DNA from: Membranipora membranacea
Taxonomy: Eukaryota > Bryozoa > Gymnolaemata > Cheilostomatida > Membraniporidae
Direction of reading: 5' to 3'
DNA: 64,000 nt
NCBI GenBank assembly: GCA_914767715.1
Contig: OU612067.1
Coordinates: forward strand, 24,958,162-25,022,161
Part shown: piece by piece, positions 46,105 to 59,167 of the stretch
Position numbering within the stretch: position 1 is the first letter of the stretch
How the letters are laid out: every line of letters starts with the position of its first letter
Position numbers and translations under genes: made by a program
Notes under the pieces: model-generated
Told to the model about the DNA's origin: nothing
Database searches by the model: none
Seen by the model: only the letters and a program-made list of their open reading frames with translations

Positions 46105-47742
46105 CAAAAATTGGCCTCGTCCCTTATTTAGTTGTTTTAGCAGTAATCCTTCCCCTTCTCCTCAAGGACCAAACCTAAAAGACAAGTAGTGTAGTTGCAA
46201 ATGTGATTTCGATTAATCACTGGAAACAAAATAACTGAGTAAATAGCTCTTACTAATAGGTGCACCTGACTCACTGTTTTGCTATGTACTGATATACAAT
46301 ACGATACGATATATAGGAGGAAGTTGCCATTCTGTTTGAAAAACTCAGTGGATGGATAAGATGTTAGTTTTGAGCTATGCGTAATTTTAGAGTAAGATAT
46401 TGGAAGGACACCACTGTTGAATTGAACGTTAGCCGAATTCTAATCAGGGAGTTTTTGATATAAATGTCCAAAACTCCCTGTTCTTTCATAGCCAACACTT
46501 ATAACTTTGGAGTTGCCCCATCTCGCATGAAGAGAGGGCGACTTTTGTTTTACATATTTGTTATACATTATATATTAATTAATTGATTCAGCCTAAAACA
46601 GTTATCATATATATATATATATATATGAACATTTTTATTGGATAATACTCATTCATTGACAATGTCTTACAGAATACCCAAACAACAACGAAAAGCAAAT
46701 ACAATTTACTGAATATTTGAGTAAGAAATTTTTATTTGCACTTGAGGTATTTAAAACCAGGTCTTGTGTATATTACAATGTGTCACACTTACACATTTTC
46801 CATAATGGCAAAACTTTTTATGAAAATAAATCCATTTTAACTGGCCCCGTATACTTAGGAGAAGTTGCTTGCGACACAGCAGGTCAGAGTGACAATTAAT
46901 ATTTGTTGGAAGCTAACTGTTCTTTTATTGAATCGTCAGAATTGAGAAGCTTATATGATGCTGCTTGTAAAAACTGTAAATAATGACAATAATTGATAAC
47001 AATGGATGATATGTGACATGCAATTAAACGTGAGGTATATCAAATGATGAGTATAACCAGTATAGGTGTGAACATCAAATATGATCAAAGTTCAATATGT
47101 TGGCGGATATTAAGACAAACCTTTGTAGTCTCTGGTATATGTTGGCAGTAGTAGTAGTCTTTAAGAGCTCGGTTTGATATGACAAACGCTAGATATATGC
47201 ATGTAAAATGACAGCTAACTGTGTCAAGTGAGCACTGTTTAGTTACCGAAGTTCTGAGTGAGAAAGTCAGCGGTTTTATAGGGTGGTTGTCGTTACTGTA
47301 CCAGGATTAATGAAACACCAAAGTTATAATAGAAAAATGTATAAAATAAGGCTTGATAGTGGCACAATATTTGAGAGTTGATTCCCGTGGACAATGAGAC
47401 CCAAAACAAGGCTAACATCACAGGGCACACCAGATAAGCCACTCTACTGTAAAATATACCTTCACACAATGGGCTGCAAATCATTTAGAGATGTGTGGAC
47501 AGTAATGAATCAACATGTTTGCAATAGTGAATCAAAACACTAAAATAAAGCTCGTTTCGCTGTTTGTGGTAAATGTAGATAAAAGGTAAATAATGATCTA
47601 AGAAAACATCCATCGGTAATAAAAACATGATTGTACAGTTGTAGAATCGCATTCTTATAAAAAAGGGGATGAGAAAGCTATAGTCTTCTTTACTTTCACA
47701 AGAATTGTGAGAAAAAAAAAAGAGTCACAATAGCATTTTCCA
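46105..47742. other. no gene recognised downstream of receptor gene B
   Basis: Contains one copy of a short hairpin repeat (46505-46545) and a (TA)n run near 46609. A 60-codon plus-strand ORF at 46717 lacks supporting features. Confidence 0.4.
46505..46545. repeat. ~40-bp hairpin repeat, copy 1
   Basis: ACTTTGGAGTTGCCC ... AAGAGAGGGCGACT; copies at 49623-49661 and 58763-58805. The two ends pair (AGTTGCC with GGCGACT). Confidence 0.65.
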
Positions 47743-50700
47743 TCACTTCCTAATCTGATTAATGTTCACATAGTCTTTCGTTGGGGTGATGTTTGTGTAC
47801 AAATTGTTATCATTACCAGAGAGAGAATTGACTTTAATAAACTGCAAGTTTGTTTCGTCATACACATGATCATCTTCTGTATAAGTACTGCTAAGCCTCT
47901 CATCTCTAGAACCTGTGGTAGTATACTGGTGATCATCGCCTGATGACACCGCATTACGATTAACGCTCTCATAGTTGAGTTGAGGGTCCAGTTGAGCATA
48001 GATATGGCTGTTGTAAGTACCATCTGATAATGTAGTTGGATCAGCTCTGGGTGCAGAGTGAGATTCCAGCTGCAAGTCCTCATAGTCTCTCAGCTCTAAA
48101 TTGATAGAAAAAGCAACATATTCTTTAAGATGAGTGATGTATCAGACTTTTGAAGATAGGACAGCTAAACACCAGCTAGGGGTCAAAGCAATAAGGTTTT
48201 TAAGCAGAACTGAAAGTCATGAGTAGCTAGCTGCAATTCTTAGGAGTTGTGATGCAGGTGTGTTGTTTCGAGAGTCCCACTGGAGGATTGTTCCTGATTG
48301 GCCTCTTTTTACCCAAAGCATTCTCAGATACACCTAGAAAGCTGTCATTGAGCTGTCGAATGACCCCAATGCTGAAAGCCATTCGTAATTCTCAATCAGG
48401 CAACAATCTACTGTCAGAGTGAAGTGTCTGCATTCTTAATTAGGGAATCTTGTAACATTTATGCTTGTCATTTATGGTAACACAGAATCGAATCTTGCAA
48501 TAGGCACATGTTATGCCTTACTATGTTTGGATATGTCATCAAGTGAACAGGTTAGAAAACAAAATATGTCTTCTTTGATTCTCACAAACAAAGTCTGCCA
48601 AAAGATACCTAGGAGATCTTAGACAGGGGATTCTCTTGCTGATATAATCATTCTAAGAGATAAAGCCTGTTTTGAAATCAATTATTTATTTTAAAATCCT
48701 ACCAAGTAAAGTATTCGCAGGTGAAAAAACAGCTAGTTTTAAGGCTAGCCAATATTTACACTTCCTTGTTACTCTATATAGACTTCCCGCACAGATAACT
48801 TTAGCTATCATATACTCTGCTACCAGTAGTTGCCATGGCAAAACATAATATTCATAAATGATGGATTTAATGATCAAATTTTATAACTCACCATCACCAC
48901 CAATGTTTCCAGCATCAGTTCTCTTGTCATCATTATTTGCCCTGTAAACGAGAGAAGTGACAAGATTAATAAGAGCTGTTTAGAAGAAGTTTCACCTGTA
49001 CACAACATGAACTTAGATGAATTAGTTAGACCATGTAAGTGTAACATAATACCTAAGTGGTCGAAAGAACATAGGACCTCTGCGGGAAATCAAAGAACGA
49101 ACGTTGCAGCATGGTGGTCAAAGTGCGACGGCCCTATCCATCTATCCTATCCACTCCTATCCAATTGACTATCATAAAGTATTTGAAATAATGGGACTTA
49201 GCAGAGAGATAGTCGGACAGTTCTGGACAGGCTTCACAATAGGCAGGGAAGAATATTGCACACACACACACCTGTTTCTTTTGTTTCTCTGACGCACAAA
49301 AACAGCCACTAACATGATACCGATAATAAGAAGTAATCCTCCACCGCCCGCACTGCCTGCTATTGTTGATATCGTGCTGTCTTGTGTTGCCTCATCACTT
49401 GTCTGCATGTCTGCTAAATCTTGTGAGGTTGAACTGTAAACAACTGTAATGTATATTGGACCATTAGAAGCAATTCCAAACTAAGGCGGATAACAACAAA
49501 ATCGTTTATTTTTAGACATAAGTATTTCTTGCGCGGTTCCTCATACATTTTTATGCCATCTATGTGCTAATGTCTAACTGTAATATTGAATACAAACCAA
49601 ATTCTAATAGTCACCATGTATTACTTTGGAGTTGCCCACCACACATGAAGTAAAGGCGACTCCCATTTGTACATGGGCCAAGTTGTATCGCTGCTAACTA
49701 TAAGGAAAATTGCACCTGCAAACCTTGATGTACCTACTTGGCCTCCTTGATGCTGGTGTTGTTGAGTTGCAGGTAGGTTTTGGATTTTCCCAAGTTCCAT
49801 TCAAACAATGGCTGTATATGCTCGTCTCATCGGTGCATGTTATATTAAAGTTGAAGTCGTGTAGGTTTCCGAGACGTGATATCAGAGCGGTGTTAGGAAT
49901 GACCGGGCAACTTATCACTGAAATGGAGTTAAGCATGTTGCGTTTTCAATGCCACCATTAAAATTTGTTGATCTATTATGTTTCATCATTAGAGGAAACG
50001 TTTTCCATTTCCGTTTTTGACATTGTGAACAAGGTAAGATCATTAAGTTATCGATTCGCTTACCATAGATAGCATAGATCAATGAAAGATATTTCAAAAG
50101 AAGATACAAACTTAATGTGTGCAGTAGTTCCTCCAGGTCACTAGGTCACTGGATGAACCTAATTCAGTTTGTTTAATCATTAAGATCATTTTTCAAATCT
50201 TTACCAGTATGGTCATTTCAACGCCTTACAAGCGTACCAAAGCAAAAAAAAGTGATATGGCCAAGATGGATATTTTCTCCAATTGCAACAATCTATGTCA
50301 GATGGCATTGGGCTTACCTATGTAGCTAATAAGAAATCCTAGGTAGTTTTGACCTCGCGAGACATCCGGAGTCGTGAAGATGAAAATCAGTGTGTTTTCA
50401 GGGGAGATGATGTTATAAGCAGTTTTACTGGGACGGTCGCGCCCTCCACCACATCCATACAGCTCATAGTCTCCATTATAGATAAAAAACTGATCATGTT
50501 TGTTATCATTCTTATTAGCGGTAACTTCACAATCACCTACAGCCAAATCGCCTATGGAAAACCTGATGTAATTAATGTGTAGTTTAGTACTTGCAGGTGG
50601 TATAGTCATTGTCAATACGTTGGAGCTGGGTCTAGGATAAAAGGAAGAGGATGATGCTCCGAAGTTGAAGCCCTCATGGCTGGCTATAATTCCTGATGCC

Positions 50701-53051
50701 GCTGTAGTAAGCATGGAATCCTCCTCTCTATTTAGAAAGTAAATTTTTTCCCAGACTGAAAAAAAACGTAGGAAATTTAAATATTTCATTATGGCTAACA
50801 TAATATATAATTTTGAATGATTAATTTATAAGTATAATTTATTGACCTGTCCTGTTTATTCTATTGATCCACAGGTTAATAATTTACTCAAATATGGTAA
50901 AAAAAAAGCGGGGCATCCTTGAATTCAATATAGTACAAGTCAGCGCTGTTGGTGGCATTCCACAGCATTGTTGATACAGGGATGCAAATAATATCTACAC
51001 AGGCAAAGTTTTGACATGCACTATTTCTAATCATGAATTTGATTCAATTTTCACATAAAATATATACAAAAAATCATAATATCAACGAGCCAAAACATTA
51101 CTAAAATTAACTGCATGTCCCACAAAACAGCATTGTTTGCATGATCAACATCTTTTATTGATGTGTTCTGGGTTATGAAACATCAATGTTTTGGTTTAGT
51201 GAGTCTGTTCTTACTGCCGTAATGTAGTTGGAATGCAACGTAGGGTGAGTCTGATTGTTTGACTGATCAAGTAGAGTTTTTAATTGAACTAAACATGCTC
51301 ACTTACCTTGTGTGAAAATATAATAGTTTAAGGTCTGTACTTACTACTAAAATAAAGCTTGAATGCGCGGATTGACGAATCTGATGGTTTTACAGTTATA
51401 GTGATTTGGTGAATTCCGGTAATAATCGCATCTATGGTACGCCACTTGCCAGCGGGTACCTCACTGTTAAAATGAACGCTTCCACAGCCCTCTTTGGTAA
51501 TTATGGGTGATTTTGAGCTGCTGCTGCTGCTGTTGTGCATCAGAAATGGCCAATCATCACAGTCATCCGGTGATGATGTTGGAGTGTCAGGAATATACAC
51601 CAAGTTTAACCAGAACGTATTTGGTAAGGAATTTATTACTACTTTTGTCCCTCCCTGTGTATTGCTGAAGTTTTTTGTTGTGTAGTTTGGGCTGAGAACT
51701 GTCCCAGAAGAGTTGGTTTCAGTGTATTCAATATTTAGAGGGAATTCCTCTTTCATATATAAGAGACCTAAAAAAGAAGTATAATAACATAGATAGCGAG
51801 AGGCATAATACAATATCTGAGACATGCGAGCAAGGAGTTACTCATAAAAAGGTCATTTATTTGTCTCCAGTACAACCTAAACCAGTTCATTGCCTGTGCA
51901 CTAGCCAATGTGTTGGCTCTCCCTCCCACCAGCCATCAGAGCCAACATATTGGCTACCACCACACATGCGATCCATACTTGACAAGTTGGCAGACCCAGA
52001 AATCAGGAGGTTTTCGCGGACAAACTCCTGACCCAGAATACTACTCTGCATCCAATAGTGCGGGCGCATTTTATCCCTCTTTTGTTGTATTTCTAAGCTG
52101 CAAATTGAGTGTTCATATTATTCTGAATTGAGTCATTTGACCTGATTTTACAAATGATACAGTTGTACTTTATCTGGACTAGGAGAGACAGCCCAACAAT
52201 AGTGTAAGACCTGGTTAAAAGATAATGATAAAGCTAATGGTGAAGAAAATACATAGGTAGGAAAACATAGGAAAAACTCTCACTGAAAATTATAGCCCCA
52301 GGCTGTGGCGAGTATAGTGAAAGGATAGCCCTGCTAAACATCATACCACTAGACGAATATATTGACTCTATGTGCCATCAACACATCGACAAGATCAAGA
52401 CACCTGGGCACTGCCTGCATCATTTACTACCTCAACCGAGTGCTCGCAGACCTAGTAGACATACAACGCGCCTCAACACCAGCTCACGAACTGAATTGAG
52501 AGGCAACACTTTACTCTTTTGTTACAGCAATGCCGGATGTGTAAATTATAAAGTCTAAGGATTAATTTTTTTTCTGTTTTTTATTTTCATGCCCAGGTTG
52601 CCTTCCTTACTTATATTGTGATGAAACCTCTAAAGGTCGCCTCTAATTTTTAGAAGATGATCATTGGTTCAGTAATAAAGATTATATATAGTTTCCCTTG
52701 CGAAAAGAAGCTTAAAAACTTTCTGGGTGAAGGAAGCTGCAAAAAGGGAAGAAAAAGTGAGATAGGGAGGAAGTGGGAAAAACACCTAAAAACTGGTAAC
52801 CTTCCTACCAAATAGGGAGACTTGTCGGGTATAATGTGATTCTCAATGTGAGCCTTCAATATATCAGTGATACAAATATACACTGCACGTAGTTCCAACG
52901 TCAGTTTTTTTCCATGAAATCATACTACAAAGCGACAGCTATGAATGACAATATTCGATATTTCTTCAAACCAAGTATTCAATCAAGTAGAATGCCTACC
53001 ATTGACTTGGTAGAGAATAGCAACAGCTACTAAGAGCCAATTCATCTTCAT
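47743..53051 (-). CDS. receptor gene B: CUB-CUB-Sushi-TM with nine-tyrosine cytoplasmic tail
   Basis: Seven exons join without a frame or phase conflict into 553 residues: 53051-53000 signal peptide (MKMNWLLVAVAILYQVN), 51767-51345 CUB1 (about 18-158; VLSPNY, DDCDDWPFL, EGCGSVHF), 50755-50318 CUB2 (159-304; DQFFIYNG, ELYGCGGG), 49917-49734 Sushi (305-365; four Cys, NGTWENPKPTC), 49433-49272 TM (helix about 390-412), 48941-48892 linker, 48095-47743 tail (437-553). The tail has tyrosines in DYEDL, TYNSH, IYAQL, NYESV, QYTTT, TYTED, VYDET, LYTNI and DYVNI. LNYESV fits the ITIM pattern, YTN and YVN fit Grb2-SH2 sites, and YAQL/YESV and YTNI/YVNI are close pairs resembling, but not matching, ITAMs (5-residue spacing). 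A phosphotyrosine-signalling surface receptor is inferred; ligand unknown. Confidence 0.85.
49623..49661. repeat. ~40-bp hairpin repeat, copy 2 (gene B intron)
   Basis: ACTTTGGAGTTGCCC ... TAAAGGCGACT, between the TM and Sushi exons of gene B. Confidence 0.65.
52301..52558 (+). pseudogene. CR1-like LINE ORF2 C-terminal remnant in gene B intron 1
   Basis: Open frame of 85 codons to the stop at 52556. It reads GCGEYSERIALLNIIPLDEY, then KIKTPGHCLHHLLPQP, and ends SNAGCVNYKV. The H-x-L-H-x-L-L-P pattern after a K-I-K/P-x-H stretch is typical of the C-terminus of CR1/L2-like ORF2. No RT is found upstream. It is a 5'-truncated insertion, antisense to gene B. Confidence 0.5.
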
Positions 53052-55404
53052 GCCAGTTTCTCTTTTCTTTAATTCCACCTTCTACACTGCTAAAAAAATG
53101 ACACATTTATCTTGTGATATGTGATAAATCAAATAGTTGGTGTACTCAACTTCCCTGTTGCCTTACATGAGTTGCGAGGATAAGATTTGTTTTCTGTGAG
53201 CAAGTAGGCTACTGCACGGAGCTGTCTGTGCTGTCCTTTGTAACCAACTCCCACTGAATTGGGTATGGATTATAGATTTAACTCGTAGATAGTGGTGTGT
53301 TCTAGCCTGTCTGACAAGCTTCATAGCGTAGGAGATAGCAATGCTTGTCAATACTTGTGAACCAGCTGGCGAAAGAAAAGTTGTCCCCCACAACAAAGAT
53401 TGTCAAGACATGATAAATCAAGTTAAACATTGAGGGCCTCCATAATCTTTCCGCGCTGATGCAAGTTGAGACAATTTATTTGAAAGCTGTTTTGAAGATA
53501 TGCGGGTCCAATAATTTAAAAAAAGTGAAGACAACAATGAGAGTTATTGTATTATAAGAGTAACCTTGAATACATTGACGCATCTTTGTAGATTCACTCA
53601 CCATAAACTGAGTTCAGTTGAGCTGAGTTGCGAATGGTTGCAACTAGGAGCACACGCAATGTTGCGATAGTAGTCAGCAGGGCAAGATTATTGTAGCAGC
53701 ATACTTCGTTTTAAACAGATGAGGTGTGCTTAAAGCTAAGTCCTTGCTTGGAGCCTGTAGGATTAACCTCTGAATCATAAATACCTCTACTGAGTTTCGT
53801 CCTTGTCTAGATAACATCTACTTCCCTGTAGCTTACGGGTTCCTGACTCAGTATTAAACGCAATGTAAGCAAAACACTGAGTGATGAAGAAAAGGCTTTT
53901 GAGACTTTATTTGCAGTTATGAGAAAGAATAGCTCAGCAAATAACTTAGTGACTTGATGTGAAGTGAACCGAATATGTTTGAATAGCTTATGTGATTGAA
54001 TGTATTGCACAGCACTGTGATTTGATCGAGTGAAGCCTCATGAGCAAAAATGGCTAAAAGGAAGTTACAAATTGCTTCTTGTTTCAATCCGTCAACAACC
54101 TCTCTAACATATATTACATATGCCATGCTGTAGCCTACAGACCTAATACCATAAAAAATGTGTCAAGGGTGTGTTAATAGGTCCTGAAGTCCCCGAGGTC
54201 GGCATTTTAATCTACTTCAAGTTTCTACAGAGACCTATCAGACGGACATCAATCAAATATCCGATTTGTCGACTTGTAGGGTTAAAAATTATGTTCTCTG
54301 ACACCACTTACTGTCAACTTTATAAAATACCCTGTAGCTGGGCCGTTGTTAGTTATCCACTGTCACTCTTTGCACAGGAATGCCGGAGTTGCCTTGCACG
54401 TGCCCACTCATTGTTTGCCGGTGCTTCTTAGGCTAGGCCTTTGTATGATCAGGGAGCTATGTCTCAAACTCCCTGGTTTGATAATCATATAGCAGACTTT
54501 ATGTTAAAATTTGTCATCTCCGATAACTAGGATGAAATGATGCAGTTTTCAATTGTGGGAATGTGAAATGCAGCATTGGCCTGTAAGAATAAGAGAGATT
54601 AGGATGTGTTCTTACAAGTTTAAAATGAAAGACCTGTTCCCCTTGAGCGATAAACATTCGTAAAAGAGACCTGACTGGACATCAATCACAAGTACCACCA
54701 GCGGTTAAAAACTACTTGCTAAGGTGTTGGTCAATTATTATTATACATAATAAAGAGTTGATGAGAGTTGGTTAAAGTTATATAGTTTATAGTATATTTG
54801 AAAACTAGAATTTTTCCGTTGCCGTGAACTTAAAATCAGAGGCAAAAATAAGAATCAAACCAAGCATCAAACTAGAGTCCATATAATATAAGATATAATG
54901 TGTCCGGACTAAGATCTACAATCCAAAGGTAAAATTAAACAGTGAGTATTTCCTTAGTCTAAAATAGTTTCAAATGCAACAGACAAATAAAATCATTCAT
55001 TAATATCAACACGATACAGACAACTCAACAAATCCAGAGAAATAAAACAAATGCATTATATATTTTAATAAAGTTGGTACTATATAATATCTAATCTCTA
55101 AAATGAGGATGGGATGTAATTCTGTGCATAGAAAATTACAGTTATCAAATAATCAAATTAGGAAGGAAGAAAATTCCAAACACAATATCACATAATGCAT
55201 GATACTCAACAGGCCAAGTGACTTTGTAGTCGTCAGCGCATCACATTCCAAGGTCGGTATAAAAAATAATAGAATATCAAAAGATTGTCAAAAATGGATC
55301 GAGAACTCCCAGTTACAAATAATGGTCTACTTTTTCAGACTTTTCAGAGCTTTCAGTGGATTGAGAAGTTTCTTTCTGATGGCATCAGTTCCTCTCTGTG
55401 CTGT
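53052..55404. other. no gene recognised between receptor genes B and C
   Basis: About 2.3 kb that must contain the gene B promoter and any intergenic signals; no repeat or coding segment I can support. Confidence 0.4.
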
Positions 55405-55428
55405 TTTATTACCGATCTGATCGAGGGA

Positions 55429-58400
55429 TTACTCCCGAGGATTATCAGTTAGTGTTGCTTTCACAATACCGGCAGCGACAGCCTCATGGAATAACAGCTT
55501 CTTCCTGTTTCTCTGGTCGATGACGGCGTGTACTGAGTATGTCTTCAGTACTTCCTCCTGTACTGTGCCTATAACATAAAACAATACAGACATCTAGTAT
55601 CAAGGTATCACTGAGCAGTTAGGGATTACAACAGAACTTTTGTACCCCTGTCTCAGCGGCCCCAAATTTGTTTTACAATAGTTGGACACTGAGATAAGGC
55701 TAAACTTATCCACTGAAACTATTAACATCACGATCATAATGGCGTGCAAATTGCTGATCCGGAGCTGATCTCAGCTTTTCAGAATGGAGTGCAAACATTT
55801 TTTATAGAATGCAGACATGCGAACTAGTTTTCATCCAATCAGACTGCTGACAATGGCAGAATTTTAGCATGTTCATCTTTAATAACGGGAGTGCATAGCT
55901 ATGATATTACAGCAAGGCTATGTTTCTTCTGCATGTTGAAATATTGACTGAAATGAGCAATTATATTATATTGTATAGATATTCTGCTGTCTTGTGTTGC
56001 CTCATCACTGTCTTGCTTGATCCGCCGAACCTGATGAAGTGGAGCCAGGAACCACTGTAACAGAGGATGTAAAAAAAATGATCATTGACCAAAATGTTTC
56101 ACAATATGTGCTGATTGCCAGGGTTGACAAGCATTGCACTGTCTCATCAGTTTGTCTGTCTGGTAAATCTGATGACTCAGAGCCAATCAAAGAAACATTT
56201 CTCGCTGCAGTCGCTAAAACAATAAAAATCTTTATTGTTCAGTTATTTGACTTTGGGGAAGAGTTTTCGGAAAGTTTTGAAGGTTGAATTGTTGGGTGGT
56301 AAAATTATTTCACTCTGTTGACGCACAAAACAATTTCTTTTTCGCATCGCATAATTTTTTGATCATACTATCATCTATTTACTCCAGTTTTATTAATGTA
56401 ATATAATCTAACTTAACCTTTTACAGCGGTATAATGGACAATTATAAAATCCAATGATTTCAGAAATGAAGCATCCAATGGGCAATAATAGCAATCCAGT
56501 AGTGACACGGTCATGTATTTCAGGTCCTTATTAATTTGATTGTTTTCTATTTTAATTTATTTTTTGAGTATGTTGATAGTTATATTTAACATTGATATAG
56601 TTGTGGCATGGCCTGAATGCATTGTCATATCTTATCTGTGCAACTTTTGCTTTTTAATATTCAACAAGTCAGACCATATGCCCACTCCTGCAGACTACAA
56701 TGACCTACTAGATTTACGTGATTCTAAAATCGTTGTTGGTAATGTAGATGATGTTGTAGAGCTGCAGGTTGGTACAGGAGATTCCCAGGTTCCATTCAAA
56801 CAGCGGCGGTGTAAGCTGGTCCCATCGGTGCAGGTTATAATGAAGTTGAAGTCACGCGGGTCTCCAAGACGAGAGATCAGAGCCATGGTAGGAATGTCTG
56901 CACAACCTATAACTGAAATGGAAAAAAACATTCTGTAGCTCACATGGATTCTTGTAGTAATCACTGATATGTGTTGGATTTAATTATGCTTACCTGTGAA
57001 ACTTATTAGAAATCCTGGGAAGATTTGGAGACCTGATCAAGCGGTGAAATTGAATTTCAGAGTGTTTTTATTTGAGATATGATAAAAGTATCCTCTTTAG
57101 GATTTGTCTTCCTCCAGCACATCCGTACAGCTCAGTGTGCCCATTATCTATAGAAAACTGATCGAGTCTGTTATCGTTTCTTCTATATCAGTAGTTTCAC
57201 AATAACGTAAAGTCAGACTGCCAATCATAAACCTGATGTATTTGATGTCTAGTTTAGTACTTGCAGGTGGTATATTCATTGTCAATATGTTAGAGGTCGG
57301 TCTTGGATAAAGGTTAGAAGAGGATGCTCCAAAGTTGAAACCATCATGGCTGACTATTAAACCTGATGCTGTTGTAGTAGGCATGGAAAACTGAAAAAAA
57401 AATCAAAAGTATGCTATTTTCACCATGAGCAACATAGTTCTTGCTATTCCTACATACAAAGTACATGCGCAAATCATGGCCGTAAGTGGTGAGTGTCATT
57501 TTCAGACTTTTGCCAAATGGTAGCGATTGCTTACATTTTCCTTAGCCAAAGCTACCAGGTTGCTCTTCAAGGCAATTTAATTAAATCAATTTTAATAATT
57601 TAAGTTTAAACTCCCATATACAGTAAGCCATCTGCCGGCAGGTACATCACTGTTGAAGTGAACATCACCACAGCCGAGCTTAGCCGATATGTGTGATTTT
57701 GAGCTGCTGTGTATCAGAAATGGCCAATCATCACAACCACCCCACGACACCGGAATGCTAGCCTGATACACTAGGTTTAACCAAAATGTGTTTGGTAGGG
57801 AACTTATCACAACTTTTGTCTCTTCCTGTGCATTGTTAAAACTTCCAGGATAGTTTGGACTGAGAATTAATCTTGAAGAGTTAGTTTGAGTGTATTCAAT
57901 ATTCAGAGTTCCCTCTTCTTTCATTACCAAGGCACCTACAAACATAGCATAACATCACTGAGGTAAGTGAGGATTCTAACACCAAGGAGTCTTCTTGTTT
58001 GATATATGCTAGAGCAGTCAACCACCTGGCTTGCTACCAACCACAGAAGGCCTGTGCATATGTGAATATTAAACAAGAGAATAACTTACTAAAAATTCAT
58101 ATTTCTCAGAGATATGTCTGGATCACCTGAGAAATACATTAATAATGCCAGGAGACTGGTGTGGAAGTCTAATCATGACAAAACCCATCATATCAGCATT
58201 GATTTTATCAAATCATTTATGATTCTGAATATAAATCAATAGCTGTAAATATCAATCTACAATCATTATTTGTGGTAAAGTACCTTCACAATCCCCCCTT
58301 CCCCAATACAATATTAAACAAACCTGGAAAGATTAGAACTTGAAGTTTTGCATCCTGTCTGAGCACTTATGACAAGACATTGTTAATTATTCAAACTCAG

Positions 58401-58624
58401 TACACTTACAGGTTAATAATTAACTAGAGATTATAATTCAAATTTCATTGACAAATCTACATACAAACAAACTTGACGGGGGCGTGCAAAGGCAGCAGCT
58501 ATTTGACTTATGGCCGGTACTTAGTCAAGAAGCTTTATTTAGAATACAAAAAGAAATCAAAGTAGATATGCCTACCAGTGACTGGATAGAGAAAAGCCGC
58601 AGCTACCAGAAACAACATTACCAT
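55429..58624 (-). pseudogene. receptor gene C: decayed CUB-CUB-Sushi-TM copy with plakin-repeat-like terminal exon
   Basis: Gene B-like exons in order. Signal peptide 58624-58576 is intact (MVMLFLVAAAFLYPVTG). CUB1 starts at 57939 but runs into a stop near 57592 with its last strands missing and no good donor. CUB2 (57390-56994) loses frame at its acceptor, after RYCETTDIEE, and again later. The Sushi exon 56912-56705 is intact. Remnants of the TM exon appear twice (about 56054 and 56165) without a hydrophobic helix. A terminal exon 55568-55429 enters at the family's tail phase and encodes SVHAVIDQRNRKKLLFHEAV then AAGIV, resembling a plakin (plectin) repeat, with AATAAA at 55410-55405. At least three lesions argue for a pseudogene. 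The terminal exon could belong to another transcript. Confidence 0.7.
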
Positions 58625-58762
58625 TTATAACTTTCTAGATCCAGCCATCAATTCTAAATTTTGTAATAGTTCAAGTTCAGAGAGTTCAACTAGCACAGCG
58701 GACTAACAGAGGGAAGCTGTGTAATTCTAATGTCAGCCAAATTTAATGTAGCTACCAGGTAT

Positions 58763-58805
58763 TACTTTGGAGTTGCCCAGTCTCATATAAAGAGAAGGCA
58801 ACTCT
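58763..58805. repeat. ~40-bp hairpin repeat, copy 3
   Basis: ACTTTGGAGTTGCCC ... AAGAGAAGGCAACT, just upstream of the gene C signal-peptide exon. Confidence 0.65.
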
Positions 58806-59167
58806 TACTGTACATACAGATGGTTGTTATTATTTAGGTACCATGATTTGGTCCATGATAAATAACAATAAATTCATATTAATTGGAAGATTGTTACATT
58901 GCAAATAAGATACTTGAGTACATATCCTCACTGAAAACTCAAATCATACCTAACTACCTTCTACATTATTAGATCACATTTATCACATCATACCATGGAT
59001 CCCTAAGCGTTGAAGCAAGATCAAACATTAGGATGCGGGTTCGGGAAGTGGATTCTACTTCTACTTAGGCTGTGAATCATACAGCATTGATTAGCTAGCT
59101 AAGTGGATACTGCTTGTAGAGTCTCCCCAAAGGACTTTGCACCCTGTAGATTGCTTTGTAGGTAGCC

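Noticed and set aside
47766-48083. 105-codon ORF overlapping the gene B tail
   Set aside because: Out of frame with the spliced gene B; a shadow of the tyrosine-rich tail exon.
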